From Nocardia nova NBRC 15556 (GTDB lineage: Bacteria > Actinomycetota > Actinomycetes > Mycobacteriales > Mycobacteriaceae): a DNA stretch of 44,501 nucleotides. Each line of letters starts with the position of its first letter. Within the stretch, counting starts at the first letter, position 1. Position numbers and translations under genes: made by a program. Below, piece after piece: positions 8,479 through 17,281 of the stretch. The notes under the pieces were generated by a model. The model searched no databases and had not been told where the DNA came from. It saw only the letters and a program-made list of their open reading frames with translations. The DNA is taken from contig NZ_BDBN01000080.1 of the NCBI RefSeq assembly GCF_001613005.1, positions 1 through 44,501 on the forward strand, written 5' to 3'.

Positions 8479-9528
8479 ATGGTGAGCGTTATCGGTGGCG
8501 GGATCGCGGGCAGTTGCCTGGCCGGTGGTCTCGCGCGGCAAGGGCATCGGGTCGCGCTCTACGAACAACAGCGCCCGGGTCCCGGAGCCGGGGCGTTTCT
8601 GTTCATCGACGGGCGCGGACACGATGCGATGGAGGCGATGGGCGTCGATCGCTCGGCGCTGCACGAGGTGTCCTATCCGCTCGCGGGACTCGACTACGAG
8701 GACAGTCGCGGCCGGCGCAGCGAAATGCCCAGCCGCGGACATCGTTTCTGGTTGCGCCGCAACCTCATGGGCGTGCTCTCGGAATTCGTCGCGCGCTCCG
8801 GCGCCGACCTGCGCTACGGCGAGCCGATCACCGAAGTGACGGTGAGCGACGACGATCACACGATCCGGCGGGGCTCCGACGTCGTCACCACCGAGGAGCT
8901 GCTGATCGGCGCCGACGGTATCGACTCCGTCGTCCGGGCCGCGCTGGAACCCGCACGCACACCGGTCTACGCCGGTGATGTCGTGCTGTACGGAATGACC
9001 GGCACGCCATTGGATCCGCCGCCGCCCACGACCCCCGCGGTCCTCCACTTCTTCGCCGAGGTCGCCGAAGACGGCAGTGCCGGAAGTACTTTCGGCCACA
9101 TCTGGCGCCCCGAGGACCCCGCAGCCCTGTGGTTCGTGCGGATCCCGCGCGATCCCCTCCCCGGTACTCGCGACGATATCGGGATGCGGCCGGTCGACGA
9201 GTGGGCCGAAACCGTCCTGGCCGCAACGCCTTCCAGCCGGGCGCTGGTTTCGGCCTTCCTGTCGCGGACGGAACTCGTGCACGTCAGCAACGCCCGCAAC
9301 GTCCCGCTGGAAGGCGCACGCGCACCGCAGGATTCGGTGATCCTGATCGGCGACGCCGACCACGCGATCACTCCGGCGGCCGGTGTGGGAGCCCGTGACG
9401 CGCTCGAGGACGCCCGTGCGGTCTTCGACGCGATCGCCGGCACCGCCTCACCCGCCGAAGCGATGACCCAACGCCGCAAGCAGATCGTCACCGACCGCGA
9501 AACCGCCCAGCGAGCGCGGCGCCGATGA
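8479..9528 (+). CDS. FAD-dependent monooxygenase, PHBH-like
   Basis: 349 aa class A flavoprotein monooxygenase. The N-terminal FAD Rossmann motif is VIGGGIAGSCLAGGLARQG, a second segment reads LLIGADGIDSVVR (the DG-type motif), and the C-terminal FAD-ribityl motif is LIGDADHAITPAAGVGARDALEDA. Members hydroxylate or epoxidise aromatic or polyketide-like substrates with NAD(P)H and O2; this substrate is unknown. ATG 8479 begins directly before the Rossmann strand and has GGGAGG about 9 nt upstream, so the longer in-frame start at 8395 is rejected. At 349 aa it is a little shorter than the usual 380-400. Confidence 0.85.
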   Translation: MVSVIGGGIAGSCLAGGLARQGHRVALYEQQRPGPGAGAFLFIDGRGHDAMEAMGVDRSALHEVSYPLAGLDYEDSRGRRSEMPSRGHRFWLRRNLMGVLSEFVARSGADLRYGEPITEVTVSDDDHTIRRGSDVVTTEELLIGADGIDSVVRAALEPARTPVYAGDVVLYGMTGTPLDPPPPTTPAVLHFFAEVAEDGSAGSTFGHIWRPEDPAALWFVRIPRDPLPGTRDDIGMRPVDEWAETVLAATPSSRALVSAFLSRTELVHVSNARNVPLEGARAPQDSVILIGDADHAITPAAGVGARDALEDARAVFDAIAGTASPAEAMTQRRKQIVTDRETAQRARRR

Positions 9529-9612
9529 CTGTCACCGCGTCGGCAGATCCGTGAGCCGGGACCATTTCGTTGTGCGCCGATGAATTTCGCGCCCACAGGA
9601 CGTCTCCTTCTC

Positions 9613-10164
9613 ATGAGGAAACTGAGCTACGGGATCAGCATGTCCCTGGACGGCTACATCAACGACCGCGACGGCAGCATCGACTGGTCGAATCCGGACG
9701 ACGAGTTGCACCAGTTTCACAACGACCGGTATCGGGACATCGAGATTTCACTGCACGGTCGTCGCCTGTACGAGCTGATGGCCGAGTACTGGCCGCATGT
9801 GCCCGAGGATGCGCCCCCGATCCAGCGTGAATTCGGCAGGTTGTGGACGGAGAAGCCGAAGGTCGTCTTCTCGCGGACACTGACCGAGGTGCACTGGAAC
9901 AGCACGCTGGTCAGTGAGAACGCGGTGGAGCAGGTGCGCAGGCTGAAGGCCGAGGGCGATGGCGTCATCGAGGTCGGCGGCGCGAGTCTGGCGGCCTCGC
10001 TGATTCCGCACGGGCTCGTCGACGAGTACCAAGTGTTCGTGCTGCCCGTGGTGCTCGGCGGCGGCACACCGATGTTTCCCCTGCTGGACAAGCGTATTCC
10101 GCTCCGGTTGGCGCAGACGCGGCATTTCGACACGGCGGTGATGCTGCGCTACGTCGTCGACTGA
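9613..10164 (+). CDS. RibD C-terminal/DHFR-like reductase
   Basis: 183 aa. It begins MRKLSYGISMSLDGYIN, the standard opening of the dihydrofolate-reductase-like RibD_C family, and carries the NADPH-binding segment EVGGASLAASLIPHGLVDEY and VLPVVLGGGTPMFP. These proteins are NADPH-dependent reductases of mostly unknown substrate; this is not the essential FolA. ATG 9613 is chosen over 9580 because the family consensus starts there. It is convergent with the VOC gene on the other strand, 29 nt away. Confidence 0.87.
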   Translation: MRKLSYGISMSLDGYINDRDGSIDWSNPDDELHQFHNDRYRDIEISLHGRRLYELMAEYWPHVPEDAPPIQREFGRLWTEKPKVVFSRTLTEVHWNSTLVSENAVEQVRRLKAEGDGVIEVGGASLAASLIPHGLVDEYQVFVLPVVLGGGTPMFPLLDKRIPLRLAQTRHFDTAVMLRYVVD

Positions 10165-10193
10165 GGACGGCTCCGGCTCGAGGTCAGAGAACG

Positions 10194-10571
10194 TCACCCA
10201 CCGGGGCCCAACCGACTGGCGATTTGGTAGACGTTCCCGAACGGGTCGCGAACCATGGCGCGGCGGTCACCGTACGGCGTGTCGAGCGGTGCCTCCAGCG
10301 TGTCCGCGCCCGCGGCGACCGCGCGCTGGTAGGTGGCCCCGACGTCGTCGACGTAGACGTAGAGAAAGGCCGGAAATGGTTCGCGCTCGCCGGATTCCGA
10401 GACCATGATCAGCGAATCGCCGACGCGGACCTCGGTCGGCCGGTTCGGCTCCACGTCGCCGGTCGCCCCGAATACGGTCCGCAGAAACGCGACCGCCGCG
10501 GGGTGGTCGGCCACCACCATGCGTGGTGTCACCGAACGAAAACCCGGCGGGGGAGCAGAAGCCGTAGCCAT
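10194..10571 (-). CDS. Small VOC-superfamily (glyoxalase/bleomycin-resistance-like) protein
   Basis: 125 aa single VOC module with the typical open: RSVTPRMVVADHPAAVAFLRTVFGA, a central LYVYVDDVGATYQRAVAAGA, and the closing PYGDRRAMVRDPFGNVYQI. This pattern is that of PhnB/glyoxalase-like proteins that bind a metal or small molecule. The ATG at 10571 opens the recognisable domain; upstream open sequence in this frame is a shadow of the neighbouring gene. No strong ribosome site precedes it, so a leaderless transcript is possible. Substrate unknown. Confidence 0.83.
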   Translation of the reverse strand: MATASAPPPGFRSVTPRMVVADHPAAVAFLRTVFGATGDVEPNRPTEVRVGDSLIMVSESGEREPFPAFLYVYVDDVGATYQRAVAAGADTLEAPLDTPYGDRRAMVRDPFGNVYQIASRLGPGG

Positions 10572-10772
10572 GGCGCGAGTCTGGCACGCGATCCTCGACC
10601 GGGATGGCGTGTCGGCGGGAAACGTTCGCCGACCTGCGCTGTGGCTCCCGTGGGGCGCGGTCGCCATTGTGCACGCGCTCGCACTCGGGCACAGTTCGGT
10701 GCGGCGGTGACGGGTCGTCGGCCGCCGGTTGGTGATCGTTCGAGGCTCGGGTAGCGGAAAGCAGGCGATGCG

Positions 10773-11624
10773 GTGGGTGTGTACGTGGTGACCGGGGCGG
10801 CGTCCGGAATGGGGCGCGCCGCGGCGGAGAAATTGCGTGAGCGGGGCCATACGGTGGTCGGTGTCGATCTCAAGGACGCGCAGGTGGTCGCGGATCTGTC
10901 GACGCCGGCCGGCCGCCGCACCGCGATCGACGGTGTGCTCGCGGAGGTGGACGGGCATCTCGACGGCGCGATACTCGCCGCGGGGGTCGGGCCGGCGCCC
11001 GGTGCGGACCGGCCGCGGCTGATCTTCGAGGTGAACTACCGCGGCGTCGTCGAACTGCTCGACGGGTGGCGCACGGCCCTGGCCCGGGCCGATGAGGCGA
11101 AAGTCGTTGTGTTCGGCAGCAATTCGACGACCACCACCCCGTTGGTGCCGCGCCGGGCGATTCGTGCGCTGCTGGCGGGCGACACGGACAAGGCGCTGCG
11201 GGCGTTGCGGATCTTCGGCCGGAACGCGCCGTCGATCGCCTACGGCACCTCGAAGATCGCGGTGAGCCACTGGGTGCGCCGCCACGCGACGACCGCGCAG
11301 TGGGCAGGCGCGGGAATCCGGCTCAACGCGCTGGCACCCGGCGCGGTGCTGACGCCGCTGCTGGAGAAGCAGCTCGCGACCCCGGCCGAGGCGAAGAACA
11401 TCGAGCGTTTCCCGGTCCCGATCGGCGGCTTCGGCGATCCGGGCGATCTGGCCGAATGGGCGGTGTTCATGCTGTCGCCCGCCGCGCGATTCCTGTGCGG
11501 CAGTATCGTTTTCGTCGACGGCGGCAGTGACGCCTATTTTCGTGCCGATGACTGGCCACGCGCTGTCCCGCTGCGCAAGCTGCCCGGTTATCTGTGGCGA
11601 TTCTTCGGCTCGGGTCCGCGCTGA
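10773..11624 (+). CDS. Short-chain dehydrogenase/reductase (classical SDR)
   Basis: 283 aa. Rossmann motif TGAASGMG, acidic NAD-selecting Asp in VVGVDLKDA, catalytic Ser in FGSNSTTTT and YGTSK. The C-terminal FVDGGSDAYFRADDWPRA region is typical of classical SDRs annotated as hydroxysteroid dehydrogenase-like, with a 20-residue tail. The preference for NAD(H) over NADP(H) is inferred from the Asp after the second beta strand. The start is GTG 10773 (GTG 10779 is an alternative). The stop codon lies in the loop of an inverted repeat that separates it from the convergent amine-oxidase gene. Confidence 0.87.
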   Translation: MGVYVVTGAASGMGRAAAEKLRERGHTVVGVDLKDAQVVADLSTPAGRRTAIDGVLAEVDGHLDGAILAAGVGPAPGADRPRLIFEVNYRGVVELLDGWRTALARADEAKVVVFGSNSTTTTPLVPRRAIRALLAGDTDKALRALRIFGRNAPSIAYGTSKIAVSHWVRRHATTAQWAGAGIRLNALAPGAVLTPLLEKQLATPAEAKNIERFPVPIGGFGDPGDLAEWAVFMLSPAARFLCGSIVFVDGGSDAYFRADDWPRAVPLRKLPGYLWRFFGSGPR

Positions 11625-11636
11625 ACGTCGCGGACC
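11613..11636. terminator. Inverted repeat between convergent genes, candidate bidirectional terminator
   Basis: GGTCCGCG (11613-11620), 8-nt loop, CGCGGACC (11629-11636): a perfect 8-bp GC-rich stem. It spans the end and stop codon of the + strand SDR gene and lies 13 nt from the end of the - strand amine oxidase gene. There is no U-tract, as is common for actinobacterial hairpin terminators. Confidence 0.5.
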
Positions 11637-11649
11637 GCGTCGGGGCGCC

Positions 11650-13011
11650 TCAGACGGCGGCGAGTTCGTGCCGCAGCACTTCGCTCGCGGCGCGTTCACC
11701 CGAGCGGACCGCGCCGTCGACCCAGCCGCACATCACGGCCGAGCTCTCGGTGCCGGCCCAGTGAATCCGGCCGCACGGTTCGCGCAGCGCGCGGCCGAAC
11801 TGGGTGAGCACGCCGGTCGGCGTGTGACTGAGCATTCCGCCACCGGAGTACCGTTCGGCGCTCCAGTCCTGCTCGACGTAGTCCTCCGGGGAACCGGCCT
11901 TCGTCCCGAACCTGCCGGCCAGTTCTCGCAGGATGGCCGTTCTGCGGTCGGTGGCGTCGAGGTGTCCGATCCGGCGGGCGGTGGGCCCCTCCGTGATGAC
12001 GCACAGGATTCCGGGCCGGGCGGTGTCGGTGCAGGCGTCGAGGGTGACGGTGGCCGGCGACCCCGGCGCGGCCGACTGCCCGGACAATCCGTCGTGCCGC
12101 CAGAACGGTTCGGCGTAGACGACGGAGGTCTTGATGATCGAGCCGCTCGGCACACGCTGATGCAGCAGTGAGCGATCGACCGGCAGCATCGGCTCGTACC
12201 GGATCTGACCGGCGATCGCCAGCGGGACGGCCACGATCGCCCGATGGGCACGCAGCGCCGACCGACCGGCGTGCACGGTCACTCCGGCATCGTCCTGCTC
12301 GATGCCGTGCACCGGCTGCGACAGCCGAATCGCCTCACCGAGCTCGGCCGCCATCGCACGGTAGATCGCACCCATGCCGCCCACGGGCCGGGAGTCCTGG
12401 GAACCGCCCCTGACGCTGAACACGAAGTTCGGCCCGCCCCCGGACGCCATCTGATACAGCGCGAAGAGCATCGACACCTCCGAGGCGGCCGAGGTGTAGC
12501 TGCCCGCGATGGCGGTCTCGAGCAGATCGTGGGCGGTCCTCGACCGGACGGTGCGATTCAGCCACTGCGCCAAGGTGATTCGATCCCATTTCTCGGCGTT
12601 CTTCGCATCCCACGGTGCGTCGAGCGGAATCGACTTGCACAGGTGGGCCAGCTCGGCGAAGCCGGCGCCGAGATGGATCGAGGCCCACGGACTCATCGTC
12701 CACGGGATCGTGCCGGTGTAGCGGTACTGCTTGCCGTCGACGACCATCAAAGCCTGGCCGTCGGTGTACTGGCGATAGCTTCCTACGCCGAACTCGTTCA
12801 TCAGGGCGCGGACCCGGTCCTGGCCGGGCCCGATCCAGGCGCCGCCGCGGTCGATCCAGCAACCGTCCCCGCGCACCTCGGTGAACGTGCGCCCACCGAG
12901 CCGGTCGCGAGCTTCGAGTACCGCTACCGATCGGCCCGCCTGTTTCAGTCGCAGCGCGGCGGTCAACCCGGCGAACCCGCCGCCGATTACGCAACAGTCC
13001 ACATCCGTCAT
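11650..13011 (-). CDS. Flavin monoamine oxidase family protein
   Basis: 453 aa. N-terminal FAD motif VIGGGFAGLTAALRLKQAG followed by LEARDRLGGRTFT, the GGxR signature of the MAO/putrescine oxidase family. The C-terminus (HWAGTESSAVMCGWVDGAVRSGERAASEV) closely follows MAO-A. Where MAO-A has the flavin-linking Cys in YSGGC, this protein has YSGGG, so FAD should be non-covalent, as in bacterial putrescine oxidases. It would oxidatively deaminate an amine to aldehyde, NH3 and H2O2; substrate unknown. Start ATG 13011 has AAGGCGG upstream; an extra 17-residue Arg-rich leader is possible but unlikely. Confidence 0.87.
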   Translation of the reverse strand: MTDVDCCVIGGGFAGLTAALRLKQAGRSVAVLEARDRLGGRTFTEVRGDGCWIDRGGAWIGPGQDRVRALMNEFGVGSYRQYTDGQALMVVDGKQYRYTGTIPWTMSPWASIHLGAGFAELAHLCKSIPLDAPWDAKNAEKWDRITLAQWLNRTVRSRTAHDLLETAIAGSYTSAASEVSMLFALYQMASGGGPNFVFSVRGGSQDSRPVGGMGAIYRAMAAELGEAIRLSQPVHGIEQDDAGVTVHAGRSALRAHRAIVAVPLAIAGQIRYEPMLPVDRSLLHQRVPSGSIIKTSVVYAEPFWRHDGLSGQSAAPGSPATVTLDACTDTARPGILCVITEGPTARRIGHLDATDRRTAILRELAGRFGTKAGSPEDYVEQDWSAERYSGGGMLSHTPTGVLTQFGRALREPCGRIHWAGTESSAVMCGWVDGAVRSGERAASEVLRHELAAV

Positions 13012-13169
13012 CGAGAGCCGCCTTCGTGTCGACGTTCTCCGGGCGGCGGCGGGGCACGGCACTGCTCACATCCACGACCTCGCCGCTACGAACCACTTCG
13101 GTCGGATCGGCACCTCAGGTGGGCAATTTTAGAGCAAATCGGGGAGGTGGCGGACCGTAAACCCCGCAC

Positions 13170-14540
13170 CTACCACCGGTGGCCGGTCGCGACGGGTTTC
13201 GGGGAGCCCTCGCGCGGAACGAGCACGACGCGCCGACCCGACATCCGCACTCGCAGGCCGGCGGCGCGGGCGAGGACGACACCGATCAGCGCCGCCGAAA
13301 GTGCGGAGACCGCTCCGCAGGCGAACAGGCCGAACCGGGGCCCGAACTCCTCGGTGAGCCATCCGACGATCGGGCCGCCGATAGGTGTGCCGCCGGTGAA
13401 GACCATCATGTACAGCGACATCACCCGCCCGCGCATGGCCGGGTCGGTTTCCAGCTGCACCATCGAGTTGCCCGAGGTGTTGAAGGTGAGTCCGAGCAGG
13501 CCCACCACGGCGAGCAGCGCGGTGAACAGCCAATAGTCCGGGGCGAAGGCGGCGACCGCCTCGAGTGCGCCGAAGCCGACGGCGGTGCCGACCAGCATCC
13601 GCATCCGCACCCGCCCGCGGCGACCGGCCAGCAGCGCGCCCGCGAGCGAACCCGCTGCCAGTGCGGTGTTGAGCAACCCGTACTTGCCGGCATCGACATC
13701 GAAGACGTGATACGCGAAGCCCGACAGCACGGTGGGGAAGTTGTAGCCGAAGGTGCCGATGAAGCCCACCATGACGATCGGCCAGAGCAGTTGCGGATGG
13801 GCGCTCACATACCGGAGGCCTTCACGCAGTTGCCCTTTCCGGCGCGGCAGGCGCGGCACCGGTGTCAGCTCCGCCGGTCGCATGGCAAGCAGACCGGCGA
13901 TGACGGCGACGAAGGAACAGGCGTTGATCGCGAAGGCCCAGCCGGAGCCGACGGCGGCGATCAGCGCTCCCGCGACCGCCGGCCCGACCAGTCGCGCGGC
14001 CTGGAAGTTCGCGGAGTTCAGACTGACGGCGTTGCGCAACCGCTGCCGGCCGACGATCTCCGGGACGAACGACTGACGAGTCGGATTGTCGACCACGGTC
14101 ACCATGCCCAGCAGCAGCGCCAGCACGTAGACGTGCCACACCTCGACCGTGCCGGTCAGCGTCAGGACCGCGAGGACCGCGGCGAGCAGTCCCATGGTGG
14201 CCTGGGTGAGAACCAGAAGTCCGCGCTTGGGGAAGCGATCGGCGATGACGCCGCCGTAGAGACCGAACAGCAGCATCGGCAGAAACTGCATGGCAGTGGT
14301 GATGCCGACGGCGAACGCGCTGCCGGTGAGACCGAGCACCAGCCAGTCCTGCGCGATCCGCTGCATCCAGGTACCCGTATTGGAAACCACCTGGCCCGCG
14401 AAGTAGTAGCGATAGTTCGGCACGGTGAGGGAGGCGAACATCCCACTGGGGCGATCCGGCGGTGCCGGCGGTGGCGCGGGCAGATCGGACGGAAGTGAAT
14501 CGGTGGTGGTCTCGTGGTCGTCGGTGCGAGTCGCGGTCAA
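13170..14540 (-). CDS. MFS exporter, EntS/MFS_3-like
   Basis: 456 aa with about 12 membrane helices after a 35-residue polar N-terminus rich in Pro and acidic residues. The start of helix 1 (FASLTVPNYRYYFAGQVVSNTGTWMQRIAQDWLVL, 35 residues in total in two parts here) and the loop GGVIADRFPKRG are typical of the MFS_3 group that includes the enterobactin exporter EntS. TTG 14540 is taken as start because AGGAAAGG lies about 7 nt upstream. A TATAAT -10 and a candidate iron box lie about 130 nt upstream, suggesting siderophore export under iron control (inference). Transcribed toward the amine oxidase gene, 158 nt away. Confidence 0.82.
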   Translation of the reverse strand: MTATRTDDHETTTDSLPSDLPAPPPAPPDRPSGMFASLTVPNYRYYFAGQVVSNTGTWMQRIAQDWLVLGLTGSAFAVGITTAMQFLPMLLFGLYGGVIADRFPKRGLLVLTQATMGLLAAVLAVLTLTGTVEVWHVYVLALLLGMVTVVDNPTRQSFVPEIVGRQRLRNAVSLNSANFQAARLVGPAVAGALIAAVGSGWAFAINACSFVAVIAGLLAMRPAELTPVPRLPRRKGQLREGLRYVSAHPQLLWPIVMVGFIGTFGYNFPTVLSGFAYHVFDVDAGKYGLLNTALAAGSLAGALLAGRRGRVRMRMLVGTAVGFGALEAVAAFAPDYWLFTALLAVVGLLGLTFNTSGNSMVQLETDPAMRGRVMSLYMMVFTGGTPIGGPIVGWLTEEFGPRFGLFACGAVSALSAALIGVVLARAAGLRVRMSGRRVVLVPREGSPKPVATGHRW

Positions 14541-14662
14541 GACTGCCTTTCCTGCGGTCAGCTCCTTGTTCGGTGAAGAGCAACGTTCGGTTGCTGCGGA
14601 TGGGCTCGGAGAGTGGATGCGGCGCGACGCCGGGTGAGCCGGTCGGCGGTCCGCCGATCCAC

Positions 14663-14689
14663 GTTGTTTAGCCTATCTAATCAATTATA
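14663..14689 (-). promoter_or_regulatory. Candidate promoter with DtxR/IdeR-like iron box
   Basis: On the minus strand a perfect -10 hexamer TATAAT lies at 14689-14684, and 14681-14663 (centre AGGCTAA) matches the IdeR/DtxR 19-bp consensus at 12 positions by eye, including an unbroken central run. The expected transcription start (about 14677) falls inside the operator, the usual place for DtxR-type repression. The region is strikingly AT-rich for this genome. No good -35 was found. It precedes the MFS exporter gene. Confidence 0.45.
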
Positions 14690-14797
14690 CTGCGGCGCAG
14701 CCGATGATCTCTGTGCGGTTGGCAACAGGAAGACGGTCTCGGCTGGTGGGCCGGGTGATCGTGGCGCCCGAATCACCCGGACCATGCAAGGGCTTGG

Positions 14798-16384
14798 TCA
14801 GCGCGCGGAGGATGCCGGAATCCCCGCACCGGCGGCATCGGCGCCTCCACGGGGGTAGCGCCGATGGAGTGCCGCGGTCGCGGACCGATACGCGGCAGGC
14901 TTCACCGGAAGCAGCCATTGCCGCAGCCTGGCCACGGGGCCGATGTTCACCCCGATCTCGTCCAGGATCTCGTCGACGTGGCGAATCGAGAACGGAATGA
15001 TGTTGGTGCCGCGGGCTTGTTTGCCCTCGGTGCGTTCGATCATCCAGTTCAGGCGGCGCCGGGCGAACTCCCGTCGGTGTTCGGCCGAGGGCAGGCCGGT
15101 GCCGCCACCGGCCAGATAGTCGACCACCCACATCGCGGAGGCCTCGGCGGCGATCGGGCTGACCAGCGACGAGCTGTAACCGACGAAGAACAGATTCGGC
15201 ACATCCAGTGGCAGGATCTGGCGATACAACAGGAAGTTGCCGTCGCCGTCGGTGAGCCGATCCTGCACCGAGGGACGCAGGAACGGCACGCGCTGAACGA
15301 AACCGGTGGCGCAGACCACGATGTCGGCATCTCGCAGCGTGTCGTCGGACAGTGCGATGGTCGGTTTGCCGTCCTTTTCGTGCAGTCGCGTGATGACCGC
15401 GCCGCGGTGCAGGGTGATGACGTCGTCGCGGATCTTCTCGTAGAAGTTCTCGGTGGCCAGGCTCACCGCGTGGCGGACCACGCGCTCGAACGGGCCGTCG
15501 GGCACCAGTCCCAGCCGGTCCAGCAGCAACTGCCGGCGCACGATCAAACCCATGCCCCCGAGCAGCGCGTTGCGCAGGAAACGTCCCGGCCCGGTCAGGA
15601 ATCGAGCGAACCCGCGCTGGTCGATATGGTCGAACAGCGCCTCACTGAAACGGGTGAGCAGGATGTATTTGTAGGTCACCAGCCCGGCAAGCCTGCGCGG
15701 CACCTTCCATGTCACCTCCCGGGCCACGACGGTGGTCGAGCGAGCGACGTCGCTGAGCGCTTCCGCGATATCGCAGGCGGATTTGCCGTAACCCACCACG
15801 ACGACATCCTTGTCGGCCGCGTCGTCGAGCCGGGTGAAATCCGATGCGGCGCAAACTCTTCCGCCGGCGCGTTCGAAATCCTCCCGGCCCGGATACTCGG
15901 GAACGAACGGATCGCAGAAGATGCCGGTTGCCACGATGAGGTGGTCGAAGACCGCCGGTGCCTCCGTCCCGGAGGTGAGGTCCCGGACGATCAGCGTCCA
16001 GGTCCCGGTCCGCTCGTCCTGGGCGGCATCGGTCACCTCGGTCCGGAGGCGGATGAGGCGATGCAGATCGAACCGGGTCGCGTAGTCCTCGAGATAGTTC
16101 TGCACCTGGGCGCCGCTGGGAAATTGCGGATAGGCGCGCGGCATCGGGAAGTCGGAGAACGCGTAGGTGCCCTTGTTGTTCTGCGTGGTGACGCCCGGAT
16201 ACCGGCGGGTGCGGCTCCACACCCCACCGACGTCGGGGGTGCGGTCGTAGACCGTGACGTCGAATCCGAATTCGGTCAGCAGTTTCGCCGCACAAAGTCC
16301 GGAGACCCCGGCTCCGATGACAGCGACCCGCACGGAGGATTCACCTCCCGCGGCCTCGGTTCCGGCATCGCCCGGCGCGCTCAC
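14798..16384 (-). CDS. FMO/Baeyer-Villiger-like flavin monooxygenase
   Basis: 528 aa. Two dinucleotide-binding motifs: VIGAGVSGLCAAKLL for FAD and VVVGYGKSACDIAEAL for NADPH, with the family segment GGVWSRTRRYPGV. The BVMO/FMO fingerprint (FxGxxxHxxxW/Y), expected after the PEYPG segment, reads GGRVCAASDF, with Cys where His is normal, so it is a divergent member. It could oxygenate a ketone, amine or aldehyde intermediate of the pathway. The GTG start overlaps the hydrolase stop codon (GTGA), so it is the last gene of the eight-gene catabolic operon. Confidence 0.82.
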   Translation of the reverse strand: MSAPGDAGTEAAGGESSVRVAVIGAGVSGLCAAKLLTEFGFDVTVYDRTPDVGGVWSRTRRYPGVTTQNNKGTYAFSDFPMPRAYPQFPSGAQVQNYLEDYATRFDLHRLIRLRTEVTDAAQDERTGTWTLIVRDLTSGTEAPAVFDHLIVATGIFCDPFVPEYPGREDFERAGGRVCAASDFTRLDDAADKDVVVVGYGKSACDIAEALSDVARSTTVVAREVTWKVPRRLAGLVTYKYILLTRFSEALFDHIDQRGFARFLTGPGRFLRNALLGGMGLIVRRQLLLDRLGLVPDGPFERVVRHAVSLATENFYEKIRDDVITLHRGAVITRLHEKDGKPTIALSDDTLRDADIVVCATGFVQRVPFLRPSVQDRLTDGDGNFLLYRQILPLDVPNLFFVGYSSSLVSPIAAEASAMWVVDYLAGGGTGLPSAEHRREFARRRLNWMIERTEGKQARGTNIIPFSIRHVDEILDEIGVNIGPVARLRQWLLPVKPAAYRSATAALHRRYPRGGADAAGAGIPASSAR

Positions 16385-17235
16385 GCGGGCACTCCGGCCG
16401 TGCTGCGTGCTTCCTGGAAGAAGGCGGACACCAACTGCTGGAAGCGCTGTGCGTGCTCGATCTGTGTCCAGTGCCCGCAGTGGCCGAACACGTGCAGCTG
16501 CGCGTTCGGGATCGTGGCGAACATGTGCTGTGACGCCTCCAGCGGTACCACGCGGTCTTCGCGTCCGTGCAGCAGCAGCACCTCGTGCGGGATGGCCGCG
16601 AGTTGTTCGTCGGGCACGATCTGGGCGTCCAGCCAGCGCGCCCGCGGGGGCGGGAAAACCTTCTCGAAGGCTTCCTGCGCGCCGGGCCGGATAGTGGCGC
16701 GGTAGCGCAGTTCGGCCAGCTCGTCCGTCACGAGCGACCGGTCGTAGGCCATGATGTCCATGATGTTCTTCATGTTCTGTACCGACGGGGTGTAGCCCCA
16801 GAGCTGATCGAGCTCCTCGGTGAAGCGCATCTTGACTCCGCCCGCGCCCATCAGCGCGATCCGGTTCAGGCGCTCCGGATGCCGGGTGGCCAAGTGCAGG
16901 GCGAGCCCGCCGCCGAAGGAATTTCCGACCACGTGTGCCTTCTCGATACCGAGGCCGTCGAGCAGAGCCGATATCTGATCGATCCAGGTGTCGAAGATGT
17001 GGAAGTCGGCCGGTTCGGGGAGTCCGGTATAGCCGAAGCCGACCAGATCCGGGGCAACGACGCGGAAGTCTCGGGCCAGCACCGGAATCAGGCCGCGCCA
17101 GTTCGCCCAGGCGGAGACTCCGGCGCCGGAGCCGTGTAGCAGCAGCACCGGGTCGCCGGTCCCGACGTCGTGGTAGTTGGTGTCGAAGGTGCCGGTGCGC
17201 ATGCTCCGGCCGATTTCGGGATTCTCGGCGGTCAT
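16381..17235 (-). CDS. Alpha/beta hydrolase, meta-cleavage product hydrolase type
   Basis: 284 aa, the usual size of DmpD/XylF/BphD-type C-C hydrolases. Oxyanion-hole motif LLLHGSGAGVSAWANW, nucleophile Ser106 in GNSFGGG, acid Asp227 in LLHGREDRVVP, and catalytic His255 in GHCGHWTQIE, all as in 2-hydroxymuconic-semialdehyde and HOPDA hydrolases. It should hydrolyse the C-C bond of a 2-hydroxy-6-oxo-dienoate made by the extradiol dioxygenase in the same operon. Strong GGAGGAA ribosome site 8 nt before ATG. Located between the racemase-like gene (46-nt gap) and the monooxygenase gene. Confidence 0.88.
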   Translation of the reverse strand: MTAENPEIGRSMRTGTFDTNYHDVGTGDPVLLLHGSGAGVSAWANWRGLIPVLARDFRVVAPDLVGFGYTGLPEPADFHIFDTWIDQISALLDGLGIEKAHVVGNSFGGGLALHLATRHPERLNRIALMGAGGVKMRFTEELDQLWGYTPSVQNMKNIMDIMAYDRSLVTDELAELRYRATIRPGAQEAFEKVFPPPRARWLDAQIVPDEQLAAIPHEVLLLHGREDRVVPLEASQHMFATIPNAQLHVFGHCGHWTQIEHAQRFQQLVSAFFQEARSTAGVPA

Positions 17236-17281
17236 CGTGTACTTCCTCCGGTTGCCTGAGTGGTTCGGTACGTCGGGTGAT

